From assembly GCA_021018815.1 (NCBI GenBank), contig JAITYX010000062.1, positions 3,191,501-3,255,500 of the forward strand: a stretch of DNA of 64,000 nt, read 5' to 3'. The stretch comes from Talinum fruticosum (taxonomy: Eukaryota; Streptophyta; Magnoliopsida; Caryophyllales; Talinaceae). Shown in pieces: positions 43,501-55,560 of the stretch. The notes beneath the pieces were generated by a model. It was not told the DNA's origin. It saw only the letters and a program-made list of their open reading frames with translations, and did not search any database. Made by a program: the position numbers and the translations under genes. Each line of letters opens with the position of its first letter. The first letter of the stretch is position 1.

Positions 43501-46500
43501 AACAGAGTTCAATGGAGTCACAAAGTCAAGTGAGATTATCCTCCATGTACTTCCTCAGGAAGGAAGCTAGAAAATCATTTTATCATGAGTCATGAGTCTG
43601 ACTTTCAGTTGCTAAATCAATCGCATGGACAATGAGCGCTTCCTGTACCCGAGCCCCAACCCCCAATCTTCCCTGAGAGAGAACAGGGGAAAGGAGGGAT
43701 TTAGAGAGAAAAAAAGGAGGATGATCAGAGAGGGAGAGGGCAAAATTAAGAGGGCAAATAAGGGATCAGAGAATTCCAAATATTGTAATATTTCCTATAT
43801 TTTAAATTTAATCTTCCCTTTGTTCTTCGTCTCCATTACTCCTGCTGGCCCGCTTTCCAAAAAAAAAGAAAAAGAAAGAGAGAGCCAAAGAAAAACCTAT
43901 ATCAGAAGACAGCTTGTTACAGACCTTTGATGGCAAACAAATTGACTAGTTATCAAATTTCAACCACAAAGTCAAAGACAGGTAAATGAGAGGATCCATT
44001 GAAATGTTATAATAAGGAGCTACAGAGAAACTTCACTAATTTCTTTTTGACTGTCTAGAAACATGACAATCCTCTGTTGAAGAGCAATAACTGTTCTAAG
44101 TTAGATGGCATAGTCCACAGCAAATGACTTACAAGGAGTCTTCAACCACCAAGCAGATACCGGAATCTACATCCAACCTTTTTGCACCCTCTAGGAATCT
44201 GGCATTAAATTTGAAAGACCAAAACAGAAATTAAGAAATGATTTCAGGTCATTACATGTGAAATTGTAAATATCTAATCTTCCTTCCCAATATTCCATAT
44301 GGAATAAAAAGGAAAAGGAAATACACAGTAATTTTGTCAAGATCTATGTTAATGGAATATTTAATGATGATTCTGACAGCATTACAAGTCTGGAGATGGT
44401 TTCCCTAATGGAACCTGGTCACTTCCAAGGATGACAGAGAAGCATTCCTTCCATCCTGCATATAAGTCAACAAGCATATTTCAAAAAGAAAGTCAAAACA
44501 CACTATACTGCATAGAGAGCTCTAAGAGAACTGTGACAAACGGAAGAATGTGTTAAACTAAGGGAGGATACTAGCTATGCAAGAAGAAAGTATAACAGTT
44601 TAGTCTAAAAGACAACACTATGAAATTAGTTCAAGATAAAAGCATAATATACAACCATCAATGCTGTGTCACTCAAAATGCAACTGCACCCAGAAATTGA
44701 AATTAACACAAATATTCACAAACTTGCTACCATGATTTGTTGTTGTTTATAGGAATAAGATGATTTTAGAAACTAAAGAGTTTCATCGAAGAACTTATTA
44801 TATATTGAATTGGTCAACTGGGAGTCTGGGACTAGTAGTAAGTTCTCTGGAAAGATATCTAAGTAGGGAGTCCAATGAGAACTGGGTAACCTTTGTCAGT
44901 AAAATAATATCTATAGGTTGGCCTTTGAATAACATAACTTGTAATTTGTCAACCCCTTTATCAGCTAACAGGATACAGATTGAAATATTTTAAACTGCAT
45001 ATATAAGCATGACTAAGTCTTCATTGATCAATAATGTTGCTGTCACATCTTATTACATGAGGTGCTCAACAATAACATCTGACAACAAGAAGGATTAATA
45101 AACACTGATAGAACAAACAACTCTCTTGTTATGAAAGTAGTCACCTTTTTGATAGGAGATTTTGGCCTCTACATACTCTCTTAAAGAGTTTGAAGCTACA
45201 GCCAATGGTACATGATGCTTATGAAGATGGTGGATAAGACGATCAGCACCAGGAAGTGCTTTGGCGTATTTCCATCTATAGAATAAATTTCAACAGTAAG
45301 CATGTTAGAACACAGCTGCAGCCTACAAAATCATTTCATATGCAGAGATACGTTCCATCTCTTACACCTAAAGATTTATCTAAGTAGGCTTTTATTAGGC
45401 AATTGAATTCCCCTGGATTCAACAATCAAAACAGGAACGTAGACAACATATCTGCCAAACAAAGAAGAATTAGCACCTGTTGCTAAAAGTGACCATCAGT
45501 CTCTAGAGCCTAACGATCTTTAGTACTGTTATGGTCATTTATTTACACTTCACAAAAATCTAATACCCTCTTTTGCTATGAGAAAGTAATTGAACAATGA
45601 GCATTCTTCACAGTCCTGCACTGACAGCCACTGAGCATAGGACTGAATGTGGGTATTACAACTGTCTTTCTTGTTTCTATTACCTTCTTTTATTTTCATT
45701 TGTTATCTTTTGAAACTTTTTAGAGGGAAGGCAAGAGTGGCATCCTCCAATGAATTAGGGAGAAGGGGAAGACATTCCACTGACCCCAACATTCTGCCTC
45801 CCTTCCCCAAAGAAAAAAATGAAGGACAGAGAACCACAATTCAGAAGTTTATTCCCCTTCCTTTCCTCTTAGTTATAAAATCAAATATGAGAAGAGTGAG
45901 GTTTTCCCTTTGACCTACCACCGATGAATCTAAAGTTCTAAACACAACAAAAGAAACTAACGACGATGTCCTTTATTTTGCTAAGCAGCTATTTTCGCTT
46001 CTTTTCCTTGCTTTTGTTATCTGTTATTTTGAACACATACAGGGGAGCAGAAAGTGATGATTAAACGCGTCCAGTCCTTTTTGTTCCTTTATCGTCCCTT
46101 TTCCTCATAGCTTTATTGCTGCATATTCAAATAACAGAGAGAGAGAGAGATCACCTGGCGCGGTACAAAGGAGTTATCAGGCCAATGAACTGTTCAGGAG
46201 TGAGAGGAAGCTCGTAATTCCTAACAATGGAGACCGCGGATTCTTTCTGGGTCTTCCCCACTCTCCCATGCTCATTGTCAGTGATCAAAACCTTGCCATA
46301 ACTGGGCAAGAATTCTCTCAGGACCCCCTTGATGCTAACTCTGCATACACACACATTCACATTCACATGTAAATCAAAAGCCCACCAATCTCTGATTCGC
46401 TCTACCTCTAAAACACAGAATATCCATGAAGAAAAGATGTGAAATCTGCAACCTGTGTTCAAAAGGGTGCCATCCAAATCAAGAATAACGGCCGAAATCT

Positions 46501-46537
46501 TCGCTTCAACATGGTTGTTCAAACCACAGTCGGCCAT
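40552..46537 (-). CDS. HAD phosphatase with flavokinase-like tail (riboflavin kinase/FMN phosphatase family)
   Basis: Homologous to plant bifunctional riboflavin kinase/FMN hydrolase, which interconverts riboflavin and FMN. Exons: 46537-46453, 46338(or 46340)-46155, 45275-45145, 44455-44386, 44198-44133, 42594-42443, 42351-42275, 42062-41926, 41019-40930, 40656-40552 (TGA); about 365 residues against about 379 in Arabidopsis. HAD motifs: DLDGT (residues 20-24), VASNS, GKPSPD, LVVEDS. The tail has GVFFGWAKV and LVLVGYIRG of the flavokinase fold but no PTAN motif and no catalytic IEPWLLH-type stretch, so only phosphatase activity is expected. Exon 7 carries a T run (42315-42321) that seems one base short: one extra T gives PIFFGGQFVDG, matching the flavokinase GG..V.G start. 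A 70-codon upstream frame overlaps the start. Gene call firm; kinase activity unlikely. Confidence 0.87.
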
Positions 46538-46779
46538 TGCAGGGAAGAGAATTAGGAGAGATGGGTGGATTGGTGGGAGGCGCTAATTGATTCTGAGATG
46601 ATAGATGAATCGGAAAGGGAGTAATAATGGAGGAAAGATTGTAAAAGAAGAGCTGGAATTTTGAAAAGGAGAGAGAATGATTCCCAATGAGAAAGGTGGA
46701 AGCCGAAATTGATTCCACTGGGAAAACTCAGAAGTGAGAAGTGTCACGGCAAAGGACGTGTTACTTTGCATCACACCTT

Positions 46780-47808
46780 TTTTTCCGTTTCTTGTAAAAT
46801 AAATGTCAGCATTACAATCCTCACAAGTGCAAGCAGTTACGTCCTAAAAAAATGGAGTTATAAGACCAGAATATCTATTATACACATGAGAATCTATACT
46901 TTCAAGGTGTATATAAAGAAATGGTGGATGAAAGAAAAATATGAAAATTTTATAGACTAAATGTAATAATATTATACGTAGGAAGTATAAACTTTCAAGT
47001 CGCAGATAAGAATTTGTATTATAAGACACTCTACCAACAAATTCGGCTCTTCTGTAATTGCCTAGATAACTATGAACTTGCAATTGTTGAAGCATCCACC
47101 TCCATGTCATTCACTTTGAATATAAGGGATCAATTTTTGAATAGCAGCGAAATTTAGAAGGAAAATTAAAATCTTTCACTTAAAAATTAAAATACTAGTG
47201 TGTGTGTGAGAGAGAGGAGGGGGGGACAGAGAATAGGAAGGGACAATGAATTGATTGCTAACTTCTTAGCTTATTATAATCTATCATGGCCAAATTGCTC
47301 CTCTCTGTCACTCTCTCTCTCTCTTGTGCCCGAAGCTACATACAATGTCATTTTTTATCTAATTGAAAATGGTTGGGTTCTCATTAGAATTCGGTCATTT
47401 CTGACCAGATCTTTCACCTTCCTTCTCATTTTGCTGTCTTTTTTCTATATCCTAATTTTTGTTGTGATTTTGTTGGGCTGTTTATTACTAGTGGTTAGGG
47501 TTTTAGCGGCGACCTTATTCTGCATCAAGAAGTTGCCATTAGAGATTGGATGTTTGTTGTTGACAACATAAGATAAGCTATTAATGCGACCAATTTTTCT
47601 ATGTAGGAGCTCTATCAGGACTCAAATTGTCTATTTAAATTGTGTTTAATGAACTTTTCTACAATTTTAGTTTAGTGTTTTTGTCGTTGAGTGATGTTTT
47701 GGTTGAGTGTTGATTTAAGCCATTAATGAGCTATTTTGGTTGGATGTGAGCTATTGGTAGGTTAATTGTTCCTTTAATTTTATTACATTTAATTCTATTG
47801 CGCTGGAT
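46780..47808. other. spacer upstream of the HAD/flavokinase-like gene
   Basis: AT-rich promoter side, then a GT/GA microsatellite near 47200 and a (CT)n run near 47310. An open frame at 47200-47571 starts at a non-ATG codon and is driven by hydrophobic low-complexity sequence. Nothing else is recognised. Confidence 0.45.
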
Positions 47809-48160
47809 TTGGATCCTCACGATGTCAAAGCCTATTTTAGAAGAGTTGTTGCATTTGTTCGAATGAATTTTATGGAGGAACCTCTAAAAGACTTAGAGCA
47901 TGCTATCAAATTTGACCTCGATAATAAGGAAGTATTGAAGGAGTTAAAGAAGGTTGGAAGTGAGTTAGATAATATGCACAATATTAATAGATCGGGGCTT
48001 GTTGGTTTAGTTGCTAGTATAGAAATAGAGGAGAAGGTCCCGTAAAAGGAAGGTTTGTTAAAGGAACATAATGTCCTTGGTGAGGAAGAAGTACATACAG
48101 GGAAGAATGAAAGGTCAATTTTGATTTCTAGGATTGAGGAGATCAATAAGGTTCTCAAAG
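47809..48160 (+). pseudogene. TPR-repeat protein relic
   Basis: The translated stretch LDPHDVKAYFRRVVAFVRMN... through EPLKDLEHAIKFDLDNKEV matches the pattern of a TPR motif as found in co-chaperone and FKBP-type proteins. It has no ATG, no adjoining TPRs, and a stop at about 48044 followed by further coding-like sequence in frame. The flanks to about 48600 are interrupted in all frames. It is probably a fragment of a retrocopy; the parent gene cannot be named. Confidence 0.5.
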
Positions 48161-49760
48161 TTGGCTCCCGATCCCTTGTGTTAAATTCTATGCTAAGCGT
48201 AGAGTGTAGGACTATCTCAAGTCCGACGTAAGCTCCTATATGTCTTATAGAAGATAAAGGTGTTGAAAGAAACACTTGTGCCGGTTTGTAAATTTTTCAA
48301 AAAGGGAAATAGTAGGCATTCACTCTTCCTAAGTAAGTCATCTTATAATCAGATTATAGAAGGAAAATAAGTTGAAGTTTATAATCCACTTGGTGTGAGT
48401 TACGTGATTGTTCGAGTCAAACAAGTTCAACAATTATCATCGAAACTCCGAAGTTGCGAGTGTGACTTTGCAACGAGAGGTAGCCATGGTAGAACAAGAC
48501 AAGGAAACTGAAGTTAGCATGAAAACAGACATCACAAAGGATCCATTACCACAAAGGAGGATTTGGGTAATGTATCTACCACAACCTATCGGTCTAGAAG
48601 GTTTAAGTGTGTGCGGAAGGAAAAGATAACCCGACAATTCTCCACTGTCTCCATCAACAACAAGAAGTGTTCAAGGAGCACTATAAAAAAATAAACATGG
48701 TAGGAGGAAGTATGGAAGCAAAAACAAAGTGAGAGCCAGCGGCAAGAAAAGAAAACAAATGAGTTCCATCTATGAGGAGGTCCAGGATCGATTGAAGAGA
48801 AGATGTAGTAGCAATAATTTTGGTTCAAGTAATGTTGCTCTATATTTGACATCAGGCGCTGAAGGTAGTATTTTAGAATCCTTTTTATAATAGTTCTAAG
48901 GTTTGTGTTTCTAGGATCCTTTGCCCCTTGGATTTTTTACATGATGATATGACAAAGATATTAAGCAACCATTGCACATTTGTAGTTATTTGGCTCACTA
49001 CGGATGAGGCATTCCTCTTACTTAGCTTCCTCGATCGCTTCTCCGAACCACTAATTCTTTGTGAAGCATCATAACATCAAAAGTTCCTAGTGAAGATAGA
49101 CTTATGTTTACCGTTAGGTCTCCCGTTATAGTGACTTTGATTCTTTTGTTCTTGTTGAGATCAGGAGTACCATTGTCTCTTACCTTTCCTAGACTTCTTA
49201 CACCGAATAACAAGATTAGTTTGAAACAAGTAAAGGTTGTCATTAGTATCACTAGCTTGTGTAAGCTCAATAAAATCCCGCTCCTTCCCTTGATATTATG
49301 CAACCTGCGTTTGCATCTCTTCTTTTCGTAGTTCATGAATTGTGCTTGAAAAATAAAAAGTAGCACCTATAAACTCCATCACATCCTCAAAATTAGCCTC
49401 TTGTGAGCTTGAAAAATCAATGATGCCAAGAATCTGTTCCTCTCGCTTGAATCACGTTTGGCATGTTAGAGTTGTTTGTTGTAATCACTTACCATTTGTG
49501 AATAATAACCTTAACCCTCATCTAAGTCATGTGCAAAAGAAGCATATAACCTAATTCTTGACAAATAAAAAAGCTTCAGAGGTCTTGAGGGAAAGTTTTA
49601 TACAAAATGATGTTAATTGTGAGCGGAAGATAAACACTTTATTCTTCTTTGCAGCATCAAAGCTTGCACTAGAGGATTTAAAGTTGGGTTAACCTTTTGA
49701 GCTAGATGTGTTTATGTAACACCAGGATTAACTCTCACCAACTTCTTGGTAAAAGAGTTA
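48161..49760. other. spacer with unassigned coding-like fragments
   Basis: Short open stretches occur on both strands (for example minus 49366-49022) without a motif that I recognise. The GC content is slightly higher than in the neighbouring spacers, so old retroelement or gene debris is possible. No feature can be supported. Confidence 0.35.
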
Positions 49761-49910
49761 GGCCCTCTTTCATTTAACTTTATTTTACGATTTCTTACAG
49801 CTTTTTACAACCCCTTATAACTCCTTACAGCTTTTTATAACTAATTTTACAACCATTTTACAACTGTTTATAACTCCTTACAATTGTTTACAACCAAATA
49901 ATATAAGGCC
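49761..49910. mobile_element. small MITE, 150 bp
   Basis: Flanked by TTA on both sides (49758-49760, 49911-49913). It starts ggccctctttcatttaac and ends aaataatataaggcc. The interior is made of ttacaactcctta repeats. It is the cleanest of three family members in this window. Confidence 0.85.
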
Positions 49911-50191
49911 TTAGTCTTACTCAACCTGTCATGGAACCAATCACCCATACCTTCAACATGGCTTGTATTATTTTTATGCAAAAAATTGTAAAAAATAATT
50001 TCTTTTCCATTTTATTCCATTTCCTTTTTTCCCCTTACACAACAAGGATTTCCAACCAAATTTGTGTATCCTTCCTCGTTCTCATGCATCTTAATATCAA
50101 AGGACTCGTAAACATTCTTCTTTTAGTGCATTGATCATGATCTCGTCTCCTTTTTGGTTGACGATCCTCTCTCTCTCTCTCTCTCTCCCTT

Positions 50192-50952
50192 TGTTGGGAA
50201 AAGGCGGGTTGGTATAGCGGAAGCGAACTTTTTCCCTTTTTGTGTAATTTAAGATGGACTATAAAATTATGAAAATATAATAGATGGAGACACGTGAATT
50301 TTTATGTGAAAAACCATCCAAGATGAAGGGAAAAACCACGGACTCGTTAGTCCGAAAATATACTTCTACTATATGAATAGTAAGATTACAACATCTCCTC
50401 TAAATAAATTAAATGGTACACTCAATACCTCACCCATTCGAAATTTAATACAAAATTAATCTCACCCAAATTTTGGTGGAACTCCCTCACCTATTTTTGG
50501 TGGTATACACTCAACACTTAAGTGATCTCTCACTTGGATTTTACTTGCTTACTTGCCTCCATAATGCTAACATAAGCTCTTATTTATAGAGGTCTTAGCA
50601 TTGCTTAAGTTTTCCTTTGCCGGGCATAAATTTAGTTCCATTTAATACTTATTAAATGATTATCCTCCAAAGTCTTCCAAAACTCACTAGGTGTTGCTTT
50701 TAGCTTACTAGACCTTTTGACTCTCAATGCCTAGAATTTTTCTTGTTGTAACAATTTCAATTTGAATGCATTTATACCATGGTGGAAAATATTTCACCAT
50801 CCCTTTGATGCCTTTCGGTGAGTTACAGTAAGTTTCTTCCTTCTTTTTTTGGTATTCATATGATGTGGGTCCCACCAATTATAGGGGTCATCATGTTGGA
50901 CCAATTTTCATCCGTATACACTTTCTCAAGTTGTAGGAGTTTATTTCCAACA
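50192..50952 (-). repeat. 3' LTR of the copia element
   Basis: The outer end is tgttgggaaaaggcgg on the plus strand. The inner end is ccaaca at 50952, next to a purine tract on the minus strand (ggattcgggagg) that fits a polypurine tract. The inner 70 bases have no counterpart in the other LTR as seen here. Confidence 0.85.
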
Positions 50953-51018
50953 CCTCCCGAATCCAATGGTAGTGAACATCAATATGTTTTGAACTGGAGT
51001 GAAAAGTGGAGTTCCTGG

Positions 51019-54000
51019 CTAGATGTATAACACTCGGTTATCATATCGTAGCACATATTTTTCTTGCTCGTGACCCAATTCGAGTAAGACATTTTTCATC
51101 CATAAAATTTCTTTACACGTTTTAGTAGCTGCAATATACTCATCCTTAGTGGTTGATAAAGCCACACATTTTTGAAGCTTTGACTCGCGAGAAACGACTC
51201 CCCGCAAAAGTAGTCGGATAGCCTCGATGTTAATTTTCTCGAATCGATGTCACCGGCCATATCAACATCCCTGTACCCCTCTAACATGGGTTTTCCTTTG
51301 CCAAAGCATAAACACTTTTTACTTGTCCCCTTGAGATACCGTAGTATCCATTTTACTGCTAACCGAGTGTTCTTTGCCTGGGATGGTTAAGAATCGAACT
51401 TACTACCCCCACGGTGTAGGCAATATCGGGCCTGGTACATATCATGGCATACATAAGACTGTCAACAACTAATGAATATGCAACATATTTCATCTCTGCC
51501 TTTTCTTTCTCACTTGTTGGACTTTGGTTCGTTGTCGACTTAAAATGTCCAAGCAAGCGGTGTACTAACGAGGCTTGGCCTTGTGCATGTTGAATATTTC
51601 CAGTAATTTTCAACATAATTCTCTTGGGATAACCACAATAACTTTTTCGATCGGTCTCGAGTTATTTTCATCCCAAAGATCTTCTTTGCTCGATCCCAAA
51701 TCTTTCATGGCAAATGACTTGCTCAACGCCCTTTCGGGGCCACAATTTTCTTTGTGTCATGCCCAACAATCAACATGTCATTGATGTAGATTAGAAAAAT
51801 AATAAAATCACCACTAGCATATTTATTTACGAAGACACAATGATATGTGAGTGTCTTCTTGAAATCATGCTCGACCATGAAACAGATCAACTTTTTTGTA
51901 TCACTGTCTTGGTGCCTGTTTTAGACCATAAAGAATCTTTTTGAGTTGGCACACCAAATTTTCTTTTCTTGCAACCTCAAAGCTTTCCGGTTATTCCATG
52001 TAAATTTCCTCCTCTAAGTCGCCATGTAGAAATTCCCTTTTGACATCTAGTTGTTCAATCTCCAAGTCTAGGACCGGCAATTAGACCAAGAACAACTCGG
52101 ATGGATGACATCTTCACCATTGGAGAAAATATTTCTTCAAAATCAATTCCTTTCTTTTGACTAGAGCCTTTTACTACCAGTCCGGCTTTGTACCTCATTC
52201 TTCGATTATTTTCTTCAACTTTGAGCCTGTAAACCCATTTGTTATTCAAGCTCTTCTTCCTTTAGGTAACTCCACAAGATCATAAGTATGATTCTCATGC
52301 AAGGATTGCATTTCTTCTTGCATGGTCTCTAACCATTCGGTTTTATAACTGTCTGTCATGGATTCTTCGTAACTTTGAGGCTCCTCTTCATTTGTAAGAG
52401 TTACATACTCGTATGAGTTATATCTTGTGGACGGTTGTCTTTCTCTAGTGGATCTCCTTAACCGAGGCTCTTTTGAAACTTCGACTCGGTAGGTTTCCGA
52501 GTCGGATGAATCCAAATATTCTCCGTGCTCATCATTAGAGGCGGGGACATGATCTTCATTTGTATTAGCTTGATCATTACTAACCGCATCTTCTCCTGAA
52601 TTGTCACGAATTGTAGGGGACAAATTTGGATCAGAATTTCAATTGTCCGATCCTCAAAGAACACAACATCTTGACTTCTCACAATCCTTTTGTTCACGGG
52701 ATCCCAAAGTCGATAGCCAAATTCATCTCTCGGTGATTCGAGGTAAATACACTTCTTTGTCTTCGAATCAAGTTTAGCTCTCTTGTCCTTTGGAATGTGG
52801 ACGAATGCACGACAACCAAACACCTTCAAGTGGTTTTCGGGGCCTTTTTCTCGACCAAACTTCCTCTCGGGATATCTCCATCCAAAGGAACTGATAATAG
52901 GTTGATAATGTCAATTGCGGACTTCACGACTTCTCCCCGGAATGACTTAGGAAGTTTTGCATGGGAAAGCATACAACGAACTCTTTCTCCGATGGTTCGA
53001 TTCATCCTCTCTGCTAGACCATTTAATTGTGGTATTTTTGGTGGCGTCTTCTCGAGTCCGGTTCCCTTTATCTTGGAATATGATTCAAAAAGACTGCGGT
53101 ACTCTCCACCGTTGTCGGCTTGAATGCATTAATTTTTGACCAGTCTCTCGTTCCACTCTCGCTTGGAACTCCTTGAATGCTTCAAATACTTGATCTTTTG
53201 ATCTCAATAAAGAGATCCAAACTTTTCTTGAATGGTCATCAATAAAATTAATAAAATACAATGCACTACCAAGTGACTTTTCGGTCATGGAGCATACATC
53301 GGTATGCACCAACTCAAGAATATGCTTTCTCTCGTCTGGGTCTTACATTTTTCTGAAATGTCACCCTATGTTGTTTGCCGTCCGGACAACCGAGTATAAG
53401 GCTCAAGTGGTTTGCCTTTTAACTCCGGAATGTTACATTTTTCTGAAACGTCATCCTATTTTGTTTGCCATCCAAACACTCGGTACAAGGCTCAAGCAAT
53501 TTTCCGTTCATCCCCTTATTGGATTTTGTGATCCTTTTTAGTGACGATTCGCAAGCCCTTCTCACTCATGTGTCCGAGACTCTTATGCCACAACTCCAAA
53601 TTTGAGTTGTCATGTGCAACATTAATTTCCCTTGGCACAACTTTCCTTGCATAACATACAAGGAACCTTCTTTTATACATCTAGCAATGATTAAGCTTCC
53701 ATTTGTGACCTTCCATTTTCCACCACCATAGTGATTGTATAAACCGACATAATCAAGTTTTCTTGCGTATATCAGGAACATGTCTCACATTTTTCAACAT
53801 GAATTTGCATCCAGTGTCGGTCAACAAGGTGACTTCACATCTACCAACAATTTTACTTGAAACTTGATTTTTCATCTTGACAGTTCCAAAATCACCATTT
53901 TGGTAAGATGAGAAGAAATTTCCATGTGGAGTGACATGAAAGGAGGCACCCGAGTCAACAATCCACGAACAATCATTCATGGCCAGATTAACATAATTTT

Positions 54001-54321
54001 CTCCTTCAATCGGGAATACCTCCTTTTCATATTTTGCCTCAACGACGGTGATGATTTTCTCTTCTTTGTTATGTTCAACTAATCGGCTTAACTTTTCCAA
54101 CTTTCTAATCTTTCTTGAGAATCGACACTCAGATTTCTTGTGGCCTGGTTTGCTACAATAGTAGCAAACAAGATTGGAGTGAGATTTTGATATCCCCTTG
54201 GACTTTCCATGTCCATTATTTCTTTTGCGGTTATCACTTCTACCGCGACTCTCAGCAACATTGGCTTCAGTTTGTGTCGAAATGCCTCTTTCTTTTCTCT
54301 CGGCTTCTTCATTTAGGAGAC
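51019..54321 (-). pseudogene. copia pol and gag 3' part, degenerate
   Basis: In element order (right to left): a gag CCHC knuckle (CYYCSKPGHKKSEC, about 54170), a protease with DSGAS (about 53960), integrase with HTDVCSM and DDHSRK (about 53300-53090), the late integrase/linker block FGCRAFVHIPKDKR (about 52825), RT start WVYRLKVEENNRR (about 52240), RT active site reading YIND where copia has YVDD (about 51800), and an RNase H region (about 51290-51019). Frames change repeatedly and stops are common. A non-functional polyprotein. Confidence 0.9.
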
Positions 54322-54360
54322 TATCACTACTACAGGAACCACTTTTAACTACGATTAAAA

Positions 54361-54660
54361 ATGACATTTAACGACGATTAACAGAGCGTCGTATATGTGA
54401 TCGTTGTTGTATATCGCATTTTTAACTACGGTTCAACAATCGTAGTAAAATGTTAATTATGACGACGATTTTCATGTAAAAATTGTCGTCATAGGTGTTA
54501 TATGACGACGTTCTTCCAGAGCGTAACTGTCATCATATATTTACATATGACGACGATTCCGGTTTACGAACCGTCATCATAGGTCCTACCCAAATGCCAA
54601 ATTGTTTCAGAGCTTATTACGACGGTTTTAATGTAAGAACCGTCGTAGTATGTCTTTATT
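54361..54660. repeat. left subterminal repeat region of the CACTA element
   Basis: Several inverted pairs built on catatgacgacg...cgtcgtcatatg. Such motif clusters are the binding sites for the TNPA-type protein in En/Spm elements. The function here is by analogy. Confidence 0.8.
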
Positions 54661-54906
54661 TTTTTAATTTTTTTTGTTTTTTCCGTCCCCCTGTACAAAA
54701 TACACTCCAAAATACATCACAACTTACACAGTAATAAACCAACAGCCTCAATTTTCCAACATAAATACAAGAATTTCCAATAATACAACAATTTCTAACT
54801 TACTACAACCACAATAAAGTTCCATCTCGAACAAGTTCGTACCACGGTTCCATATTTCACATTTAAGTTCAACCAAAGCATATATTACAATTGATGTGAT
54901 TGTCTT

Positions 54907-55020
54907 TATGACGATATTGCTTGTTTGAAATTGTTGAAGAGGTAGCATGTACAACATAACACATCATATCTTCAGTCCACGCTACCTCTGCACGAACTCC
55001 AAACAAGCAATATAGTCATA
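54907..55020. repeat. 40-bp inverted repeat (long hairpin) in the CACTA element
   Basis: Arms at 54907-54946 (tatgacgatattgcttgttt...) and 54981-55020 (...aacaagcaatatagtcata) pair with a few mismatches around a 34-base loop. It lies between the left subterminal repeats and the transposase 3' end. Confidence 0.8.
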
Positions 55021-55188
55021 AAAACATAACACCTCATCTCTCTTGTTTAAAAAGGAATACACAAACAGGACATCTCACCAACAACACCTCTATCTCCTTT
55101 GTCATTGTCCCAAAGTGATGCTCCTCATATACTCGCTCGCTTTGAGTTTGTACAGGGTGGTAGATTGGACAATAAGCAACTTAATAAC

Positions 55189-55560
55189 TATGGAAAACAT
55201 TAAGCGGCGGAAGTATAGATTAGCAACCAAAACTGAGAAAAGCGTTAATCAACAATTATCCACAAGAAATATGTACATGAAAGTTTACCCGAAAGGCTTA
55301 GTCCTTTTGATACTCATCGAATGAGGATCTTCTACCCTTCCATTTGAGAGCTTAGTCCTTATTTTTCTTCTTAGAGTTCATGTAGAAGTAGAGGTTCTAC
55401 AACATATAAAAACTATGGAAAACATTAAGCGAGAGCTGAGATTAGTAACCAAAACCGAGAAAAGTGTTAAACAACAATTATTCACAAGAAACATTACCTC
55501 ATCGAATGATGATCTTCTACCCTTCCAATTGGACAACTTAGTCCTTATTTTGATCATCAT
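55189..55560. repeat. 225-bp imperfect tandem duplication in the CACTA element
   Basis: tatggaaaacattaagc occurs at 55189 and 55414 and is followed in both by agattag..aaccaaaac.gagaaaag.gtta and by gatcttctacccttcca. The second copy is partial. Confidence 0.75.

Noticed and set aside
43625..43930. 101-codon Arg/Lys/Glu-rich frame
   Set aside because: It is inside intron 6-side sequence of the HAD/flavokinase-like gene (42595-44132), purine-rich, with no homology recognised.
47200..47571. 123-codon frame with a hydrophobic centre
   Set aside because: It starts at GTG in a microsatellite, and its hydrophobicity reflects T-rich sequence; no family resemblance.
49022..49366. 114-codon minus-strand frame considered as a copia gag fragment
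   Set aside because: I could not find gag motifs (no CCHC knuckle or WxxxL pattern in frame), so it is left unassigned.
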